A stretch of DNA of 64,000 nucleotides from Candidatus Kuenenia stuttgartensis (GTDB lineage: Bacteria; Planctomycetota; GCA-002687715; CAIWVZ01), in the NCBI GenBank assembly GCA_945860915.1, contig CAMARR010000002.1, positions 248,001 to 312,000 of the forward strand, written 5' to 3'. This document shows positions 26,987 through 36,113 of the stretch, piece after piece. Under the pieces are notes generated by a model. It searched no databases. It was not told the DNA's origin and worked only from the letters and a program-made list of their open reading frames with translations. The translations under genes were made by a program, and so were the position numbers. How positions within the stretch are numbered: position 1 is the first letter of the stretch; each line of letters starts with the position of its first letter.

Positions 26987-28405
26987 TTAGGCCAACGCCG
27001 AATGCACCACCGCTCCCCCAATGTCGGTCAAGCGGAAATCGCGTCCGAGGTGCGGATACGTCAGTTGCCGATGATCGAATCCAAGCAGGTGAAGCACCGT
27101 GGCTTGGAGGTCGCGCACGTGTACAAGATCACGCACTGACTTTGAACCTAGTTCGTCAGTTTCACCGATCGTTGTTCCTCGCCGAGCGCCGCCGCCTGCC
27201 ATCCAAACCGTGAACGCATTGGGGTTGTGATCGCGGCCTAAAAACTTAGAGCCATCTCGTTCCTCATTCATCGAAGTGCGACCAAACTCACCCGTCCAAA
27301 GGATGAGCGTTTCGTCGAGCATCCCTCGTCGTTTCAGGTCCTTAATAAGCGCGGCGATGGGTCGGTCCACCGATTTGCATTTCTCCGGCAACTGTGTCAT
27401 GAGATCGTCCGCCGGCCCAGTGCCATGGATGTCCCAACCCCAATCGAAGAGTTCGACGACGGGAACACCCTGTTCAACAAGCCGACGCGCGAGCAGGCAA
27501 TTGGATGCAAACGAGGGCTTGCCGACCTCGGCGCCATACATCGCGAGGGTCTCTGCTGACTCCTTGCTCAGGTCCGTCACCTTCGGAACAGACATCTGCA
27601 TCCGGTAGGCCAACTCCCATTGTGCGATTCTTGTCAATGTCTCCGGGTCGGCCTCGCGCTCGAAAGCGCTCTCGCCAAGATGCCGCATCGCGTCAAGGAA
27701 GTTCCTGCGTAACGGGCGATCCACTCCAGGCGGATCATTGACGAAGAGCACAGGGTCGCCCTGTCCACTTCGGAACTGCACTCCCTGATGAATCGATGGC
27801 AGAAACCCCGAGCCCCAACATGCCTTCCCCGCATCGGGATTTCGATCGCCCGTGACGAGGACGACGAAGGCAGGCAAATCTCGATCGGAGGAACCAAGGC
27901 CGTAGGAAAGCCAAGATCCGAGCGACGGTCTTCCAAACCGCGCGTGGCCGGTCAAGAGGAACAACTGTGCCGGCGCATGATTGAACTCGTCGGTGTGCAT
28001 CGAGCGAATCACACAAAGCTCATCCATCACCCCGCCGAGATTCGGCAGCAACTTTGAAAGTGGACGTCCGGCCTCGCCGAAATTTGCGAATGGGTGGCGA
28101 GTCCCAAGGATCTTCGGATGGCCCTTGATGAATGCGAACTTCTGCGAGCCGAGCAACTCTGCCGGACAGGGCTTACCGTCGTACTCAGTCAACTTCGGCT
28201 TGGGATCGAACAAGTCCATTTGAGGCGGACCACCTGCCATATGCAGGTGGATGAGCCGTTTCGCCTTCGGAGCGGATGGCGTGCCGCCCCGAGGCGCGGT
28301 GGCAGCAGTCGCAGTGCGCGCCATGAGCGCCATCGCAACCCCGGACAGCGAAAGCGCGCCGCCACGAAGCCAGTCACGCCGCGTGAGAAAGTCACCAGTG
28401 CTCAT
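26987..28405 (-). CDS. DUF1501 domain-containing protein, Tat-exported
   Basis: 472 aa member of the DUF1501 family, sulfatase-like secreted proteins greatly expanded in Planctomycetota, function unproven. The N-terminus carries a twin-arginine signal (TRRDWLRGGALSLSG). The sequence shows LIHLHMAGGPPQMDLFDPKP, VIRSMHTDEFNHAPAQLF, and ILWTGEFGRTSMNE, all typical of the family, with HNPNAFTVWMAGGG near the end. I chose the ATG at 28405, which forms an ATGA overlap with the upstream DUF1549 gene and directly begins the Tat signal; the open frame runs 39 codons further upstream but is not family-like. Confidence 0.92.
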   Translation of the reverse strand: MSTGDFLTRRDWLRGGALSLSGVAMALMARTATAATAPRGGTPSAPKAKRLIHLHMAGGPPQMDLFDPKPKLTEYDGKPCPAELLGSQKFAFIKGHPKILGTRHPFANFGEAGRPLSKLLPNLGGVMDELCVIRSMHTDEFNHAPAQLFLLTGHARFGRPSLGSWLSYGLGSSDRDLPAFVVLVTGDRNPDAGKACWGSGFLPSIHQGVQFRSGQGDPVLFVNDPPGVDRPLRRNFLDAMRHLGESAFEREADPETLTRIAQWELAYRMQMSVPKVTDLSKESAETLAMYGAEVGKPSFASNCLLARRLVEQGVPVVELFDWGWDIHGTGPADDLMTQLPEKCKSVDRPIAALIKDLKRRGMLDETLILWTGEFGRTSMNEERDGSKFLGRDHNPNAFTVWMAGGGARRGTTIGETDELGSKSVRDLVHVRDLQATVLHLLGFDHRQLTYPHLGRDFRLTDIGGAVVHSALA

Positions 28406-30642
28406 CGCGTGATCGCCTCGTCCATCGTGAGGAGCGCCTGGCACGTAAGTGTCCAAGCAGCGGCCTCGACAACATCGACTCCTGTCGGCAGGGGGCCAAG
28501 CGGGTCGCACGCAGCGCTCCACGCCGAATTCCGCTCGCCAGCGAATCTTGAGCGGGCAACTGTGGCCAGATCCAAAAGAGCTTGACGCTCACGATCGCTC
28601 GGCTGACGGCCCGTTGCCCTGTAAAATCCCGCCGCGACGCGCTCCCGCACATGGGGGAACCGCAAACAAAGTTCACGCGCGAACGCCTGCGCAGCCTCGA
28701 CGATCACGGGATCATTCATTAGGGCGAGTGACTGCAGTGGCGTATTGGTCCGCTCTCGTCGCGACACACACTGATCTCGGGCCGTCGCATCAAACGCGAC
28801 AAACGAAGCGTACGGCTGCGAACGTCGCCAAAACGTATAGACTCCGCGACGATAGCGATCCGTGCCAACACTTCCCTCCCATCGTAAGCCGCTGTACGGG
28901 GACAACCCTAGGTCAGGTTGTGGAGGCCGAACGGGTGGGCCACCAAACCGATGATGGAGCAGCCCAGAGACGTCGAGCACGACATCCCGCAGTTCCTCCG
29001 CGTCAAGCCTCACGCGGGTGGCACGACCAAGCAGACGATTCGTCGGGTCACGACGCAGCGATTCCGAAGTTGCTGCAGTCGACTGAGCAAACGTTGAAGA
29101 TCGCACGATCAACCGCAATAGATGTCGCAGATCCCATCCCGATTCGATGAGCTCGTCTGCAAGGACATCGAGAAGTTGAGGATGCGTCGGCGGCGTACCC
29201 TGCGTTCCGAAGTTCCCCAACGACTCCACCAAGCCGCGACCCATGACTTTTTCAAACCATCGATTGGCAATGACGCGTGCCGTGAGGGGATGATTCGGGT
29301 GAACTAACCACCTCGCGAGTCCGAGTCGATCGCGGCTTTCCTGCGGCAATTCGAATCCGATAGAGGGCGGGGTTCCAGGCTCTACCGGCGGGCCTTTCGA
29401 TGAGAATGAGCCCTTGATCAAAAGGTGTGACGAGCGACGAGCTGTGCTCGATAGTTCTTTCATGACCGGGGTTTCCGGCCACGCCTTGCGAAGCTCCGGC
29501 ATCGCGCGGGCCAAGGAAAGACGCCCGCGTTCCGACTCGGGCTGGGTGCGGATCACCGGAGACTCGTCAGGCTGATCTCGGTCCTCCGTTTGGTTGAAGT
29601 ATGCGTACGATCGGTAGTAGTCGACCTGCGAGATCGGATCGTATCGATGACTGTGGCATTGAGCGCACGCCATGGTCAGTCCATTCCAGACCTCGTACGT
29701 GGTGTTGACTCGATCCACCACTGCTGCGACGCGAAATTCCTCATCATCCGTTCCGCCCTCATCGTTTGTGAGTGTATTTCGATGAAACGCGGTTGCGATG
29801 CGGTCGTCATCCGTGGCGTTAGGAAGCAGGTCACCTGCTAATTGCGTCACCGTGAACTCGTCAAATGGCATGCCCGATGCGAATGCGCGAAGCACCCACT
29901 CTTTGTACCGCCAGATGCTCCGAGGGTTGTCCTTCTCGTAGCCTGACGAATCCGCGTAGCGTGCGAGATCGAGCCAATGTCGAGTCCAATGTTCGGCGTA
30001 GCGCGGCCCAGTCAGCCGTCGCTCGATGGCAAGATCCAAAGCGGTATCGGTCGGATTTGCAACGAACGCCTGTAGTTCAGCATCGCCGGGCGGAAGTCCG
30101 GTGAGTGCAATGGACACGCGCCGAAGTAGTCGTCCCGGCTCCTCGCGAGGATTGGGCTCCAGTCCCTCCTGATCAAGCCGTGCTTTGACAAAGCGATCAA
30201 CGGGAGTCCTGATCCATGGTCCATCTTTCAGCGTTTGCGGACGACTGGCGCGACGCGCCTGAAAGGCCCAATGTGGTGTATAGGCGGCACCTCCGGCGAT
30301 CCAACGCGATAAGATGGAGACTTCATCTGGCCGCAGGGCGGCCTTCCCAGCATCTTCGGGTGGCATTCTAGATGGCCCTGACGCCAGCACCCTCCGCATG
30401 ATCTCACTCTCATCGGGCTTGCCAGGACGTATGGCGGGTGCGTCGCCCCTCGCAGCGACGGCATCATCTCGGCTGTCAAGCCGGAGATTCGCCTGCCTGG
30501 CCTCGCTGTCCGGTCCATGGCACGCGAAACACCGCGTCGAGAGGACCGGAAGAACGTCTCGCCCAAAGTCGGGAACTTCGCCCTCCTGCGCTCCTACGCA
30601 TGACACGACGATCAGGGCGACGAAAAAAGACGAGCGCAGCAT
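28402..30642 (-). CDS. Planctomycete cytochrome c / DUF1549 / DUF1553 (PSD1-type) protein
   Basis: 746 aa exported protein with a signal peptide (about 1-18), a c-type haem site CFACH (Cys38, Cys41, His42) in the PSCyt1 domain, then DUF1549 (FVKARLDQEGLEPNP, TGLPPGDAELQAF) and DUF1553 in the C-terminal half (WLVHPNHPLTARVIANRWFE, RRERTNTPLQSLALMNDP). This family is characteristic of Planctomycetota and Verrucomicrobiota, is usually paired with DUF1501, and is thought to act in extracytoplasmic polymer breakdown, although biochemistry is missing. The pairing by a 4-base overlap with the DUF1501 gene shows co-expression. Confidence 0.93.
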   Translation of the reverse strand: MLRSSFFVALIVVSCVGAQEGEVPDFGRDVLPVLSTRCFACHGPDSEARQANLRLDSRDDAVAARGDAPAIRPGKPDESEIMRRVLASGPSRMPPEDAGKAALRPDEVSILSRWIAGGAAYTPHWAFQARRASRPQTLKDGPWIRTPVDRFVKARLDQEGLEPNPREEPGRLLRRVSIALTGLPPGDAELQAFVANPTDTALDLAIERRLTGPRYAEHWTRHWLDLARYADSSGYEKDNPRSIWRYKEWVLRAFASGMPFDEFTVTQLAGDLLPNATDDDRIATAFHRNTLTNDEGGTDDEEFRVAAVVDRVNTTYEVWNGLTMACAQCHSHRYDPISQVDYYRSYAYFNQTEDRDQPDESPVIRTQPESERGRLSLARAMPELRKAWPETPVMKELSSTARRSSHLLIKGSFSSKGPPVEPGTPPSIGFELPQESRDRLGLARWLVHPNHPLTARVIANRWFEKVMGRGLVESLGNFGTQGTPPTHPQLLDVLADELIESGWDLRHLLRLIVRSSTFAQSTAATSESLRRDPTNRLLGRATRVRLDAEELRDVVLDVSGLLHHRFGGPPVRPPQPDLGLSPYSGLRWEGSVGTDRYRRGVYTFWRRSQPYASFVAFDATARDQCVSRRERTNTPLQSLALMNDPVIVEAAQAFARELCLRFPHVRERVAAGFYRATGRQPSDRERQALLDLATVARSRFAGERNSAWSAACDPLGPLPTGVDVVEAAAWTLTCQALLTMDEAITR

Positions 30643-30691
30643 TCCCAGATTCTAGACGACGGTCCCGCCCCATGCGATATCATGGCCGCCG

Positions 30692-31795
30692 ATGATGCGC
30701 CTCGCTCTTCTCACCCTGTTGCTTTGCGCCAGCCTCGACGCACAGACTTCCGAAGTTGTCGTCCCTCCGACTGTCGACGGGGCTCAGAAGGAAGTGACCG
30801 CCCGCCGATATGGCGTAACCCTCTTTTCGATTCGCACATCCGACAAGATCGAGCCAGCTTCAGTCCAGTTCCTAGGCCAGGGTGAACTTGAAGTCGACGA
30901 CAAGTTCGATCGCTCGAGCGATTTCTCCATTTCGGACGGCGACGGAGTCGCAAAGGCGAGCCTCCGTCGCGGATTCGACCCCACCGGCCAATCAAACACG
31001 GTCAACCTCACGGTGACACTCGAACGTCGTGTCGGACTCTCGACCTCTGTTCAGGGAGACTCGGTCGAAATCGATTCCGTTCCAGTCGCCGTGTCCGTGG
31101 CGTCATGGCTACGACGTTCACGCCGAAGCCCAGAAGAGTATCGGGTAGCTGCACTTCTTACCGAAGTCGGCAGCAAAGAGACTGACATCAACGCACTTGT
31201 TGGATGTTGTCTCAAGCAGTTGCGGGTTCCGATGGAAGCCGAGCCAAAAAGAAGTGGCGAGCGACGTCGCGTGCGCCGCATGATGCGGGCTACTGGAGAT
31301 TCCGAGGCCGGTGTCTCAATCCTCGCCCGGCTCCCGTTGCATTCCCTGCTCTCGGCCGAACGACTGACCAGTCTTCGATCCGACGCAACCCTTGGCGAAC
31401 GGTTTCGCACCCTGATTGGGACGGTCGGAGGCGATGCAGACTCACTCATATCCCTCATCAAAATGTCTGAGAACGAAATGAGGACGGAAGAAGATCGTCG
31501 CGCCATCGCTGCCGGTTGGGCGCTCGCCACCGACCCGATCGCTCGTGGCGCGGCTGGGGTCGCGTTATTCAAAGATTCCCCTGAGACATTCGGCCCACTC
31601 TTTGCCGCGGAGGTCGAGAGTGGAAAAGCGCAAATCCCTGCGGATGAGGACGCGGCGAAGATCATGAACGAACTCCGCGTCGTTCGAACGTGGCGCAACA
31701 CAACGCCCGCATACCTTGCTGCATCCGGAGTTCTGATCGGGGCGATTCTGCTTGCTATGGCGAGCCGCGCGGCCCTTCGGCGCGCCGTGGCCTAG
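30692..31795 (+). CDS. Hypothetical secreted, C-terminally membrane-anchored protein
   Basis: 367 aa protein with a signal peptide (about 1-18, ending DAQT) and a C-terminal transmembrane helix (about 345-362, PAYLAASGVLIGAILLAMAS) followed by a basic tail, so the bulk is probably outside the cytoplasm. The N-terminal third is beta-rich (SVQFLGQGELEVDDKFD; SNTVNLTVTLERRVGL); the middle is helical and polar with many charged residues. I do not recognise a domain. The TAG stop is shared in a CTAG with the stop of the convergent asparaginase gene (4-base overlap). Confidence 0.75.
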   Translation: MMRLALLTLLLCASLDAQTSEVVVPPTVDGAQKEVTARRYGVTLFSIRTSDKIEPASVQFLGQGELEVDDKFDRSSDFSISDGDGVAKASLRRGFDPTGQSNTVNLTVTLERRVGLSTSVQGDSVEIDSVPVAVSVASWLRRSRRSPEEYRVAALLTEVGSKETDINALVGCCLKQLRVPMEAEPKRSGERRRVRRMMRATGDSEAGVSILARLPLHSLLSAERLTSLRSDATLGERFRTLIGTVGGDADSLISLIKMSENEMRTEEDRRAIAAGWALATDPIARGAAGVALFKDSPETFGPLFAAEVESGKAQIPADEDAAKIMNELRVVRTWRNTTPAYLAASGVLIGAILLAMASRAALRRAVA

Positions 31796-32844
31796 CGCTT
31801 CGGCAAGACGAACGCCGAGTCTTCGACGCGTGCGCCCTTGCTATCCGCAACGGCAAATCGATTACCACCATAAAGAGACGCGCTGCCATACCGCCCATCG
31901 CGATCGACGGCATAGAAAATGATATCGAAGTCCGGACGTCCCTGCGCGTCCTTTAGCCAAGGTGCGCGCGTCCCGTCGAGGATCCGCTTCGCCGCAACAA
32001 GACAGGCATCAGTTGGGTGCTTCCCCGCACGAATGGCCTCAACAATCGTGTGTGCACCGCAGACCGCGATGTTCGACTCGCCTCGTCCGGTCGACCCAGC
32101 GGAACCCGAGTCGTCAGTAAAGAGCCCAGCCCCAACAATAGGACTGTCGCCGACACGCCCCGGCAACTTGAACGCCATACCGGATGTCGACGTGCAAGCG
32201 CCCATTCGTCCATCCGCCGTTCGTGCCGAGAAGTGAACCGTTCCCGTGATGCCAAACCACTTCCGCACGTGCTCGGGAATAGTCTCCTTCGTGGGTGTAA
32301 GCCAGAAGTCCTTGTCCGAGTGGGATCGTTTCCAGTAGAGCCAAATCTCGCGCGCCTCGGTAGTGAGAAGTTCCTCCTCCTTAAATCCGTGCGCGCGTGC
32401 GAACGCCAAAGCGCCTTCTCCTACCAGCAGAGCATGCTTCGTGTGTTGCATCACGAGCCGCGCAACTTTCGCGGGATTGCGGATTTTCTGCAACGAGGCC
32501 ACTGCGCCACAGAGCCCCGTTACGCCATCCATGACCGACGCATCAAGTTCAACCACACCCAGTTCGTTCGGAAGTCCTCCAAGACCAACACTGTGATCCG
32601 AAGGGTCATTCTCCACGACTTCGGCGCCCGCAACCGCGGCATCGACCGGGTGCCCGCCTGCTAGGAGCGCGGCGTAGGCCAACGGCAATGCTTTCGGCAT
32701 CGCATTGTGAGACGCAATCATGACGGGGTCGGCACGTCTAACGAGGACTTCGGGGCTACTGCCCGGAAGTACATTCGGGAGCGCTGCGGCGGCGAGCCCG
32801 GCGGTCGTGGCAAGGAAAGAACGTCGGTCGATTGACTCGGTCAT
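31792..32844 (-). CDS. N4-(beta-N-acetylglucosaminyl)-L-asparaginase / isoaspartyl peptidase family, Tat-exported
   Basis: Ntn-hydrolase of 350 aa that would autocleave before a catalytic Thr. The N-terminus has a twin-arginine signal (RRSFLATTAGLAAAALP), so it is exported folded. The cleavage region reads GITGTVHFSARTADG with the Thr of GTVHF as the expected nucleophile, followed by CTSTSGMAFKLPGRVGDSP and IVGAGLFTDD, which are family hallmarks; NDPSDHSVGLGGLPNE lies in the alpha subunit. It hydrolyses the GlcNAc-Asn bond of glycopeptides or isoaspartyl peptides. The start is at ATG 32844 (MTESIDRRSF), the first that gives a proper Tat signal. Confidence 0.88.
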   Translation of the reverse strand: MTESIDRRSFLATTAGLAAAALPNVLPGSSPEVLVRRADPVMIASHNAMPKALPLAYAALLAGGHPVDAAVAGAEVVENDPSDHSVGLGGLPNELGVVELDASVMDGVTGLCGAVASLQKIRNPAKVARLVMQHTKHALLVGEGALAFARAHGFKEEELLTTEAREIWLYWKRSHSDKDFWLTPTKETIPEHVRKWFGITGTVHFSARTADGRMGACTSTSGMAFKLPGRVGDSPIVGAGLFTDDSGSAGSTGRGESNIAVCGAHTIVEAIRAGKHPTDACLVAAKRILDGTRAPWLKDAQGRPDFDIIFYAVDRDGRYGSASLYGGNRFAVADSKGARVEDSAFVLPKR

Positions 32845-32884
32845 GGGGATTCCTCGGATCGAGAGCATACAATCGCAGCCATAC

Positions 32885-34057
32885 ATGAGTACCCGGTGCC
32901 TTCTCTTCCTCGTTCTGACGATGAGTCTCAATGCTCAGGGGACGCGCTTTGAGCCGCTCGAATCGTTTCTCGCTTGCCCCGATAGCGAAGCCGTCGCTCG
33001 CGCCGAAGGCCTCGCCGCATTAGCAATTCCAAGCACGGCGGCGATTGCGTCCACTGCTCCGCGCCCTGGCGCCCAAGTCGTGCGCAATGTGGTCGGCGGT
33101 GGACCCGACGCGTTGGTCATCTGCCCAAGAGATTCCGGTTCGACCCTGCCGCGCACCTGTTTACTTTCTCCAGTCGCCCCCCGGGGACTAGATGCGTTCA
33201 CTCTCCGCGCTGCCGGAGCACCTTGGCTCGAACAGGGATTTGCCTTGATCGCGCCGCTGCCGAGACCAAGCCAGCCGTACCTCATTCCGGATGCAGGCTG
33301 GATGATCGCAGTCGAGCGTACGGTCGGGCTTTCTCCGCGAGGCCGGGTTCTCGTTCTCGGATCACCCTATAGCGAGTGGAGTTTGTCTGACGCCTCTCGC
33401 TACTCTCACACTTTCGGAGCCCTGCACGTCGCGCTTCGCAGCGATGCGGGCGCACCGGACGCTGCCCTAACTCCCCCGTGGATTACACATAACTGGGTCG
33501 TCGAGTACGCACCGCGACTTCACCCTGACCACCGTCGGACTCTTGTCAAACTCGGCGCAGAAGTCATCTCCTCGGGTGCAACATTTGAGCGTCACCCGGA
33601 TTCGGACTTAGACCTGCGCCCTGCGCCCTCGCTCCGATTGGCCCGATCCACGGCGACGATCGCGCTCGCGCTGCCATCGACAAAACCCGCTCGCGGTGAG
33701 GTACGACCAAGTTGGACCCCACTCGGGCGTTCGGGCCTGCTGGCACGCTCGTCCGGGTTCATCGGGAGCATCACGTTCGAGGGTGCGGGTACCACGGATT
33801 TTCGCGTGATACAGGGCCCTGCCACACCATCCGAGTCCATTGAGTTCGTCATTCCGGTCTTGGGCGAAACAACAGACGCTGCGCTGTTGAGTGAGCCCCC
33901 CCCTGCCGAGATTCCCACGATGATCGCAATTCCCGAAAGTTGCCGCATCGAACCGCTCACTTGGTCGCCTCGTGTCCATGCGCTGATGACACTTCGACAG
34001 CGCATCCGAACGGGCCTGCCGATCAAGTCGCTGACTGCGGTTCGTGTCTCCACCTAG
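32885..34057 (+). CDS. Hypothetical secreted protein
   Basis: 390 aa from the ATG at 32885, where a good signal peptide begins (TRCLLFLVLTMSLNAQ). The open frame extends upstream to 32720 but that part overlaps the divergent asparaginase gene. The mature region has no recognised domain: it is rich in small and aromatic residues with several Ser/Arg/Ala-rich strands (LSPRGRVLVLGSPYSEWSLS, RGEVRPSWTPLGRSGLLA) and no Cys-x-x-Cys or catalytic motif that I can see. The gene is divergent from the asparaginase by 40 bases. Function unknown. Confidence 0.7.
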   Translation: MSTRCLLFLVLTMSLNAQGTRFEPLESFLACPDSEAVARAEGLAALAIPSTAAIASTAPRPGAQVVRNVVGGGPDALVICPRDSGSTLPRTCLLSPVAPRGLDAFTLRAAGAPWLEQGFALIAPLPRPSQPYLIPDAGWMIAVERTVGLSPRGRVLVLGSPYSEWSLSDASRYSHTFGALHVALRSDAGAPDAALTPPWITHNWVVEYAPRLHPDHRRTLVKLGAEVISSGATFERHPDSDLDLRPAPSLRLARSTATIALALPSTKPARGEVRPSWTPLGRSGLLARSSGFIGSITFEGAGTTDFRVIQGPATPSESIEFVIPVLGETTDAALLSEPPPAEIPTMIAIPESCRIEPLTWSPRVHALMTLRQRIRTGLPIKSLTAVRVST

Positions 34058-34235
34058 GGACAACCTGTCCTCCGCAGCGGACACAGCCATGCCTCCTAGG
34101 AAGCCTTGCTCCGTTCGGAACCTCCTCTGCCGCGCCTAACTTAGGCAAGTCCTCTGAATACGCGTGGGAACGGCATGATGCATGCTGATATCCTTGCGTG
34201 GGACAAACTCCTTCCCGCGCCGGAGGCATTTCGCC

Positions 34236-35918
34236 ATGAAGGTTGCTTACGTTTCCACTCTGACCTGCGCTCTGGCGCTTTCCGTCATCGCATTCGCCCA
34301 AGAGCCGCGCCGCGGTTCCAATGGCAACGAAGGAACCGGACCGGGCTATCGGCCCGCACCGGCCCCGCAACGGCAGTCGCCGATGCCCGCACCGGCGCCG
34401 CAACGGCAGTCACCGATGCCCGCCCCGGCGCCGCAACGGCAGTCACCGATGCCCGCCCCGGCCCCCGCGCCGCGCTACAACCCCCCAGATCCAAAGCCGA
34501 GTCCTGCGCCGTATCGGAACGGTCCAAGCACCCAAGATCCGGTCAGGCCTGCTCCCATTCCCCGGGCACCCCAACCGACGACTCCTCTGCCTCCTCGTTG
34601 GTCCGAACCGTCAAAGCCATTTTCCCAAGATCCGGTTCGCCCAGCCCCGGCGCCGCGTCAGGATCCGCCGACCCCGCGCCCAGTTCCCACCCCGCGTGTG
34701 GATGCGCCCAAACCTCGCCCATTGCCTTCAGTAGACGCTCCGAGACCCGGCCGAGCCCCGACGCCCGCGCCACGAACCGAGCCTCCTAAGCCTGACGACG
34801 GAGATCGTCCTCCGCGCAACCCACCCCCCAAGCCGCCGAATAATCCCCCGCCCAATACCCCCCCACGCAATCCGCCCACTCCGCCGAGCAATCCACCTGC
34901 GCCCGTCGTCACTCCACCGACCGGTGTTCGTCCCGCTCTGCCTCCGATGAAACCGAGTACGGGTGGGCATAGGCCCTCCACGCCTCCCGCGGCGCCGAAG
35001 CATCGGCTTCCTTCAATTTCAGCGCCCGATGCTCTTCCTGATGCTGGGAAAACCGGGACGCGGGCCGTCGTGCCTTCTCTGACCACGCCGGTTGCTCAAC
35101 CCGTGTCGACTCCACGCAACATGAAGCCCGACCGCGCGCCGCGAGCCGGCGTCGTGCCGGTAACACCGGAGCCGAATCAAGCGCCCATGAACCCGATGGC
35201 AACCGGAGCCGCAATCGGCGCCGCTACCGCCGGCGGTCAAACCTACGCCCGCGCTGACTACAATCACGAGAATCGCCGACACCATCGCAACAACGTCTAT
35301 GTCAATGTGAATGTTGGCTATGGTCCAGCGCACTACGCACCAGTCTGGTGCGGACCGACGTACTACGGAGTCGGATATCACCATCGCCCTTGGTATGTCT
35401 CACCCTACTGGACGTGCGCGCCCATGGTGTACCACTCGTACGCCTCGCCTTACTGGGTAGGACCCTCTTGGTACGCGCCCATGTGGTGCGCCCCATCGCC
35501 GGTGATCCTCGCGCCGGTTGCTTACAACTGCTCGACGTTCGCTTACGGCTACTCATCGTTTGGTGGTGGCGCGTTCTCCGGGTTCTCGTTCGCCTGGTCA
35601 ACACGTCGTTACGGATATGCCTTCGGCTGGACGACGGCACCATGCTATACTGTGTACACTCCAGTCTACGACCCGTTCTATCGAGCCGTTTGGGTCTCGG
35701 GTTGCTATGAAACCGAGTACGAAACCGTCTGGATTCCTGGTCGCTACGAACAGGTCGTCAAGACTCCGGTGACAGAGCTCATCGTCGACCCGCTTGGCAA
35801 CACGTACGAAGCCGTCGTCGAGCCCGGCAGTGTCGATTACATTTGGATTCCGGGATCCAGCACGCTCGAACCACGACGCGTTTGGCGCCCCGGTCGCTTC
35901 GATTACGTCGCAATGTGA
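34236..35918 (+). CDS. Secreted proline-rich protein with Tyr/Trp-rich domain
   Basis: 560 aa protein starting at ATG 34236 with a GGAG site ten bases upstream and a signal peptide (about 1-22, ending AFAQ). Residues 41-73 are three identical-type repeats APAPQRQSPMP, followed by about 250 residues of proline/arginine-rich low-complexity sequence (PPRNPPPKPPNNPPP and similar). From about 340 the chain is dense in Tyr, Trp, His and Cys (WCGPTYYGVGYHHRPWYVSP). The C-terminus (about 495-560) has CYETEYETVWIPGRYEQV and VDPLGNTYEAVVEPG, a module shared with the small secreted protein at 37076-37504. Likely a periplasm-spanning or cell-wall-associated protein; function unknown. Confidence 0.8.
   Translation: MKVAYVSTLTCALALSVIAFAQEPRRGSNGNEGTGPGYRPAPAPQRQSPMPAPAPQRQSPMPAPAPQRQSPMPAPAPAPRYNPPDPKPSPAPYRNGPSTQDPVRPAPIPRAPQPTTPLPPRWSEPSKPFSQDPVRPAPAPRQDPPTPRPVPTPRVDAPKPRPLPSVDAPRPGRAPTPAPRTEPPKPDDGDRPPRNPPPKPPNNPPPNTPPRNPPTPPSNPPAPVVTPPTGVRPALPPMKPSTGGHRPSTPPAAPKHRLPSISAPDALPDAGKTGTRAVVPSLTTPVAQPVSTPRNMKPDRAPRAGVVPVTPEPNQAPMNPMATGAAIGAATAGGQTYARADYNHENRRHHRNNVYVNVNVGYGPAHYAPVWCGPTYYGVGYHHRPWYVSPYWTCAPMVYHSYASPYWVGPSWYAPMWCAPSPVILAPVAYNCSTFAYGYSSFGGGAFSGFSFAWSTRRYGYAFGWTTAPCYTVYTPVYDPFYRAVWVSGCYETEYETVWIPGRYEQVVKTPVTELIVDPLGNTYEAVVEPGSVDYIWIPGSSTLEPRRVWRPGRFDYVAM
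34356..34454 (+). repeat. Three in-frame 33-base tandem repeats
   Basis: Three adjacent copies (34356-34388, 34389-34421, 34422-34454) differ by only a few bases and each encodes APAPQRQSPMP. They lie inside the secreted proline-rich protein gene and keep its frame, so copy number may vary between strains without breaking the gene. Confidence 0.9.
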
Positions 35919-36040
35919 ACGCAGGCCGAGTTCGCGAACGGCGGAAGAGAACGACGCGTCGCATCGTGGTTAACCCAGATGAACCACACTGACCACCGCG
36001 CGTCATTCCCAATTCGCTTGCGCGAGAATCTCGTGGAGAG

Positions 36041-36093
36041 AAAACGAAAAAAGTTGAGAGCAGACCCGATGCGTCGGGGCCCGCTCTCAACTT
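36041..36093 (-). terminator. Rho-independent terminator of the superoxide dismutase gene
   Basis: An 11-base perfect stem (AAGTTGAGAGC at 36051-36061 with GCTCTCAACTT at 36083-36093) encloses an inner CCCGA/TCGGG stem. On the minus strand it is followed by a run of six T residues and a further T-rich stretch (complement of 36041-36052), the classic layout of an intrinsic terminator. It begins 21 bases after the superoxide dismutase stop. Confidence 0.88.
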
Positions 36094-36113
36094 CAAAGTT
36101 CGACTAAATGAGA

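Noticed and set aside
34356-34454. Possible CRISPR-like array
   Set aside because: The repeats are directly adjacent without unique spacers and are in frame inside a protein gene.
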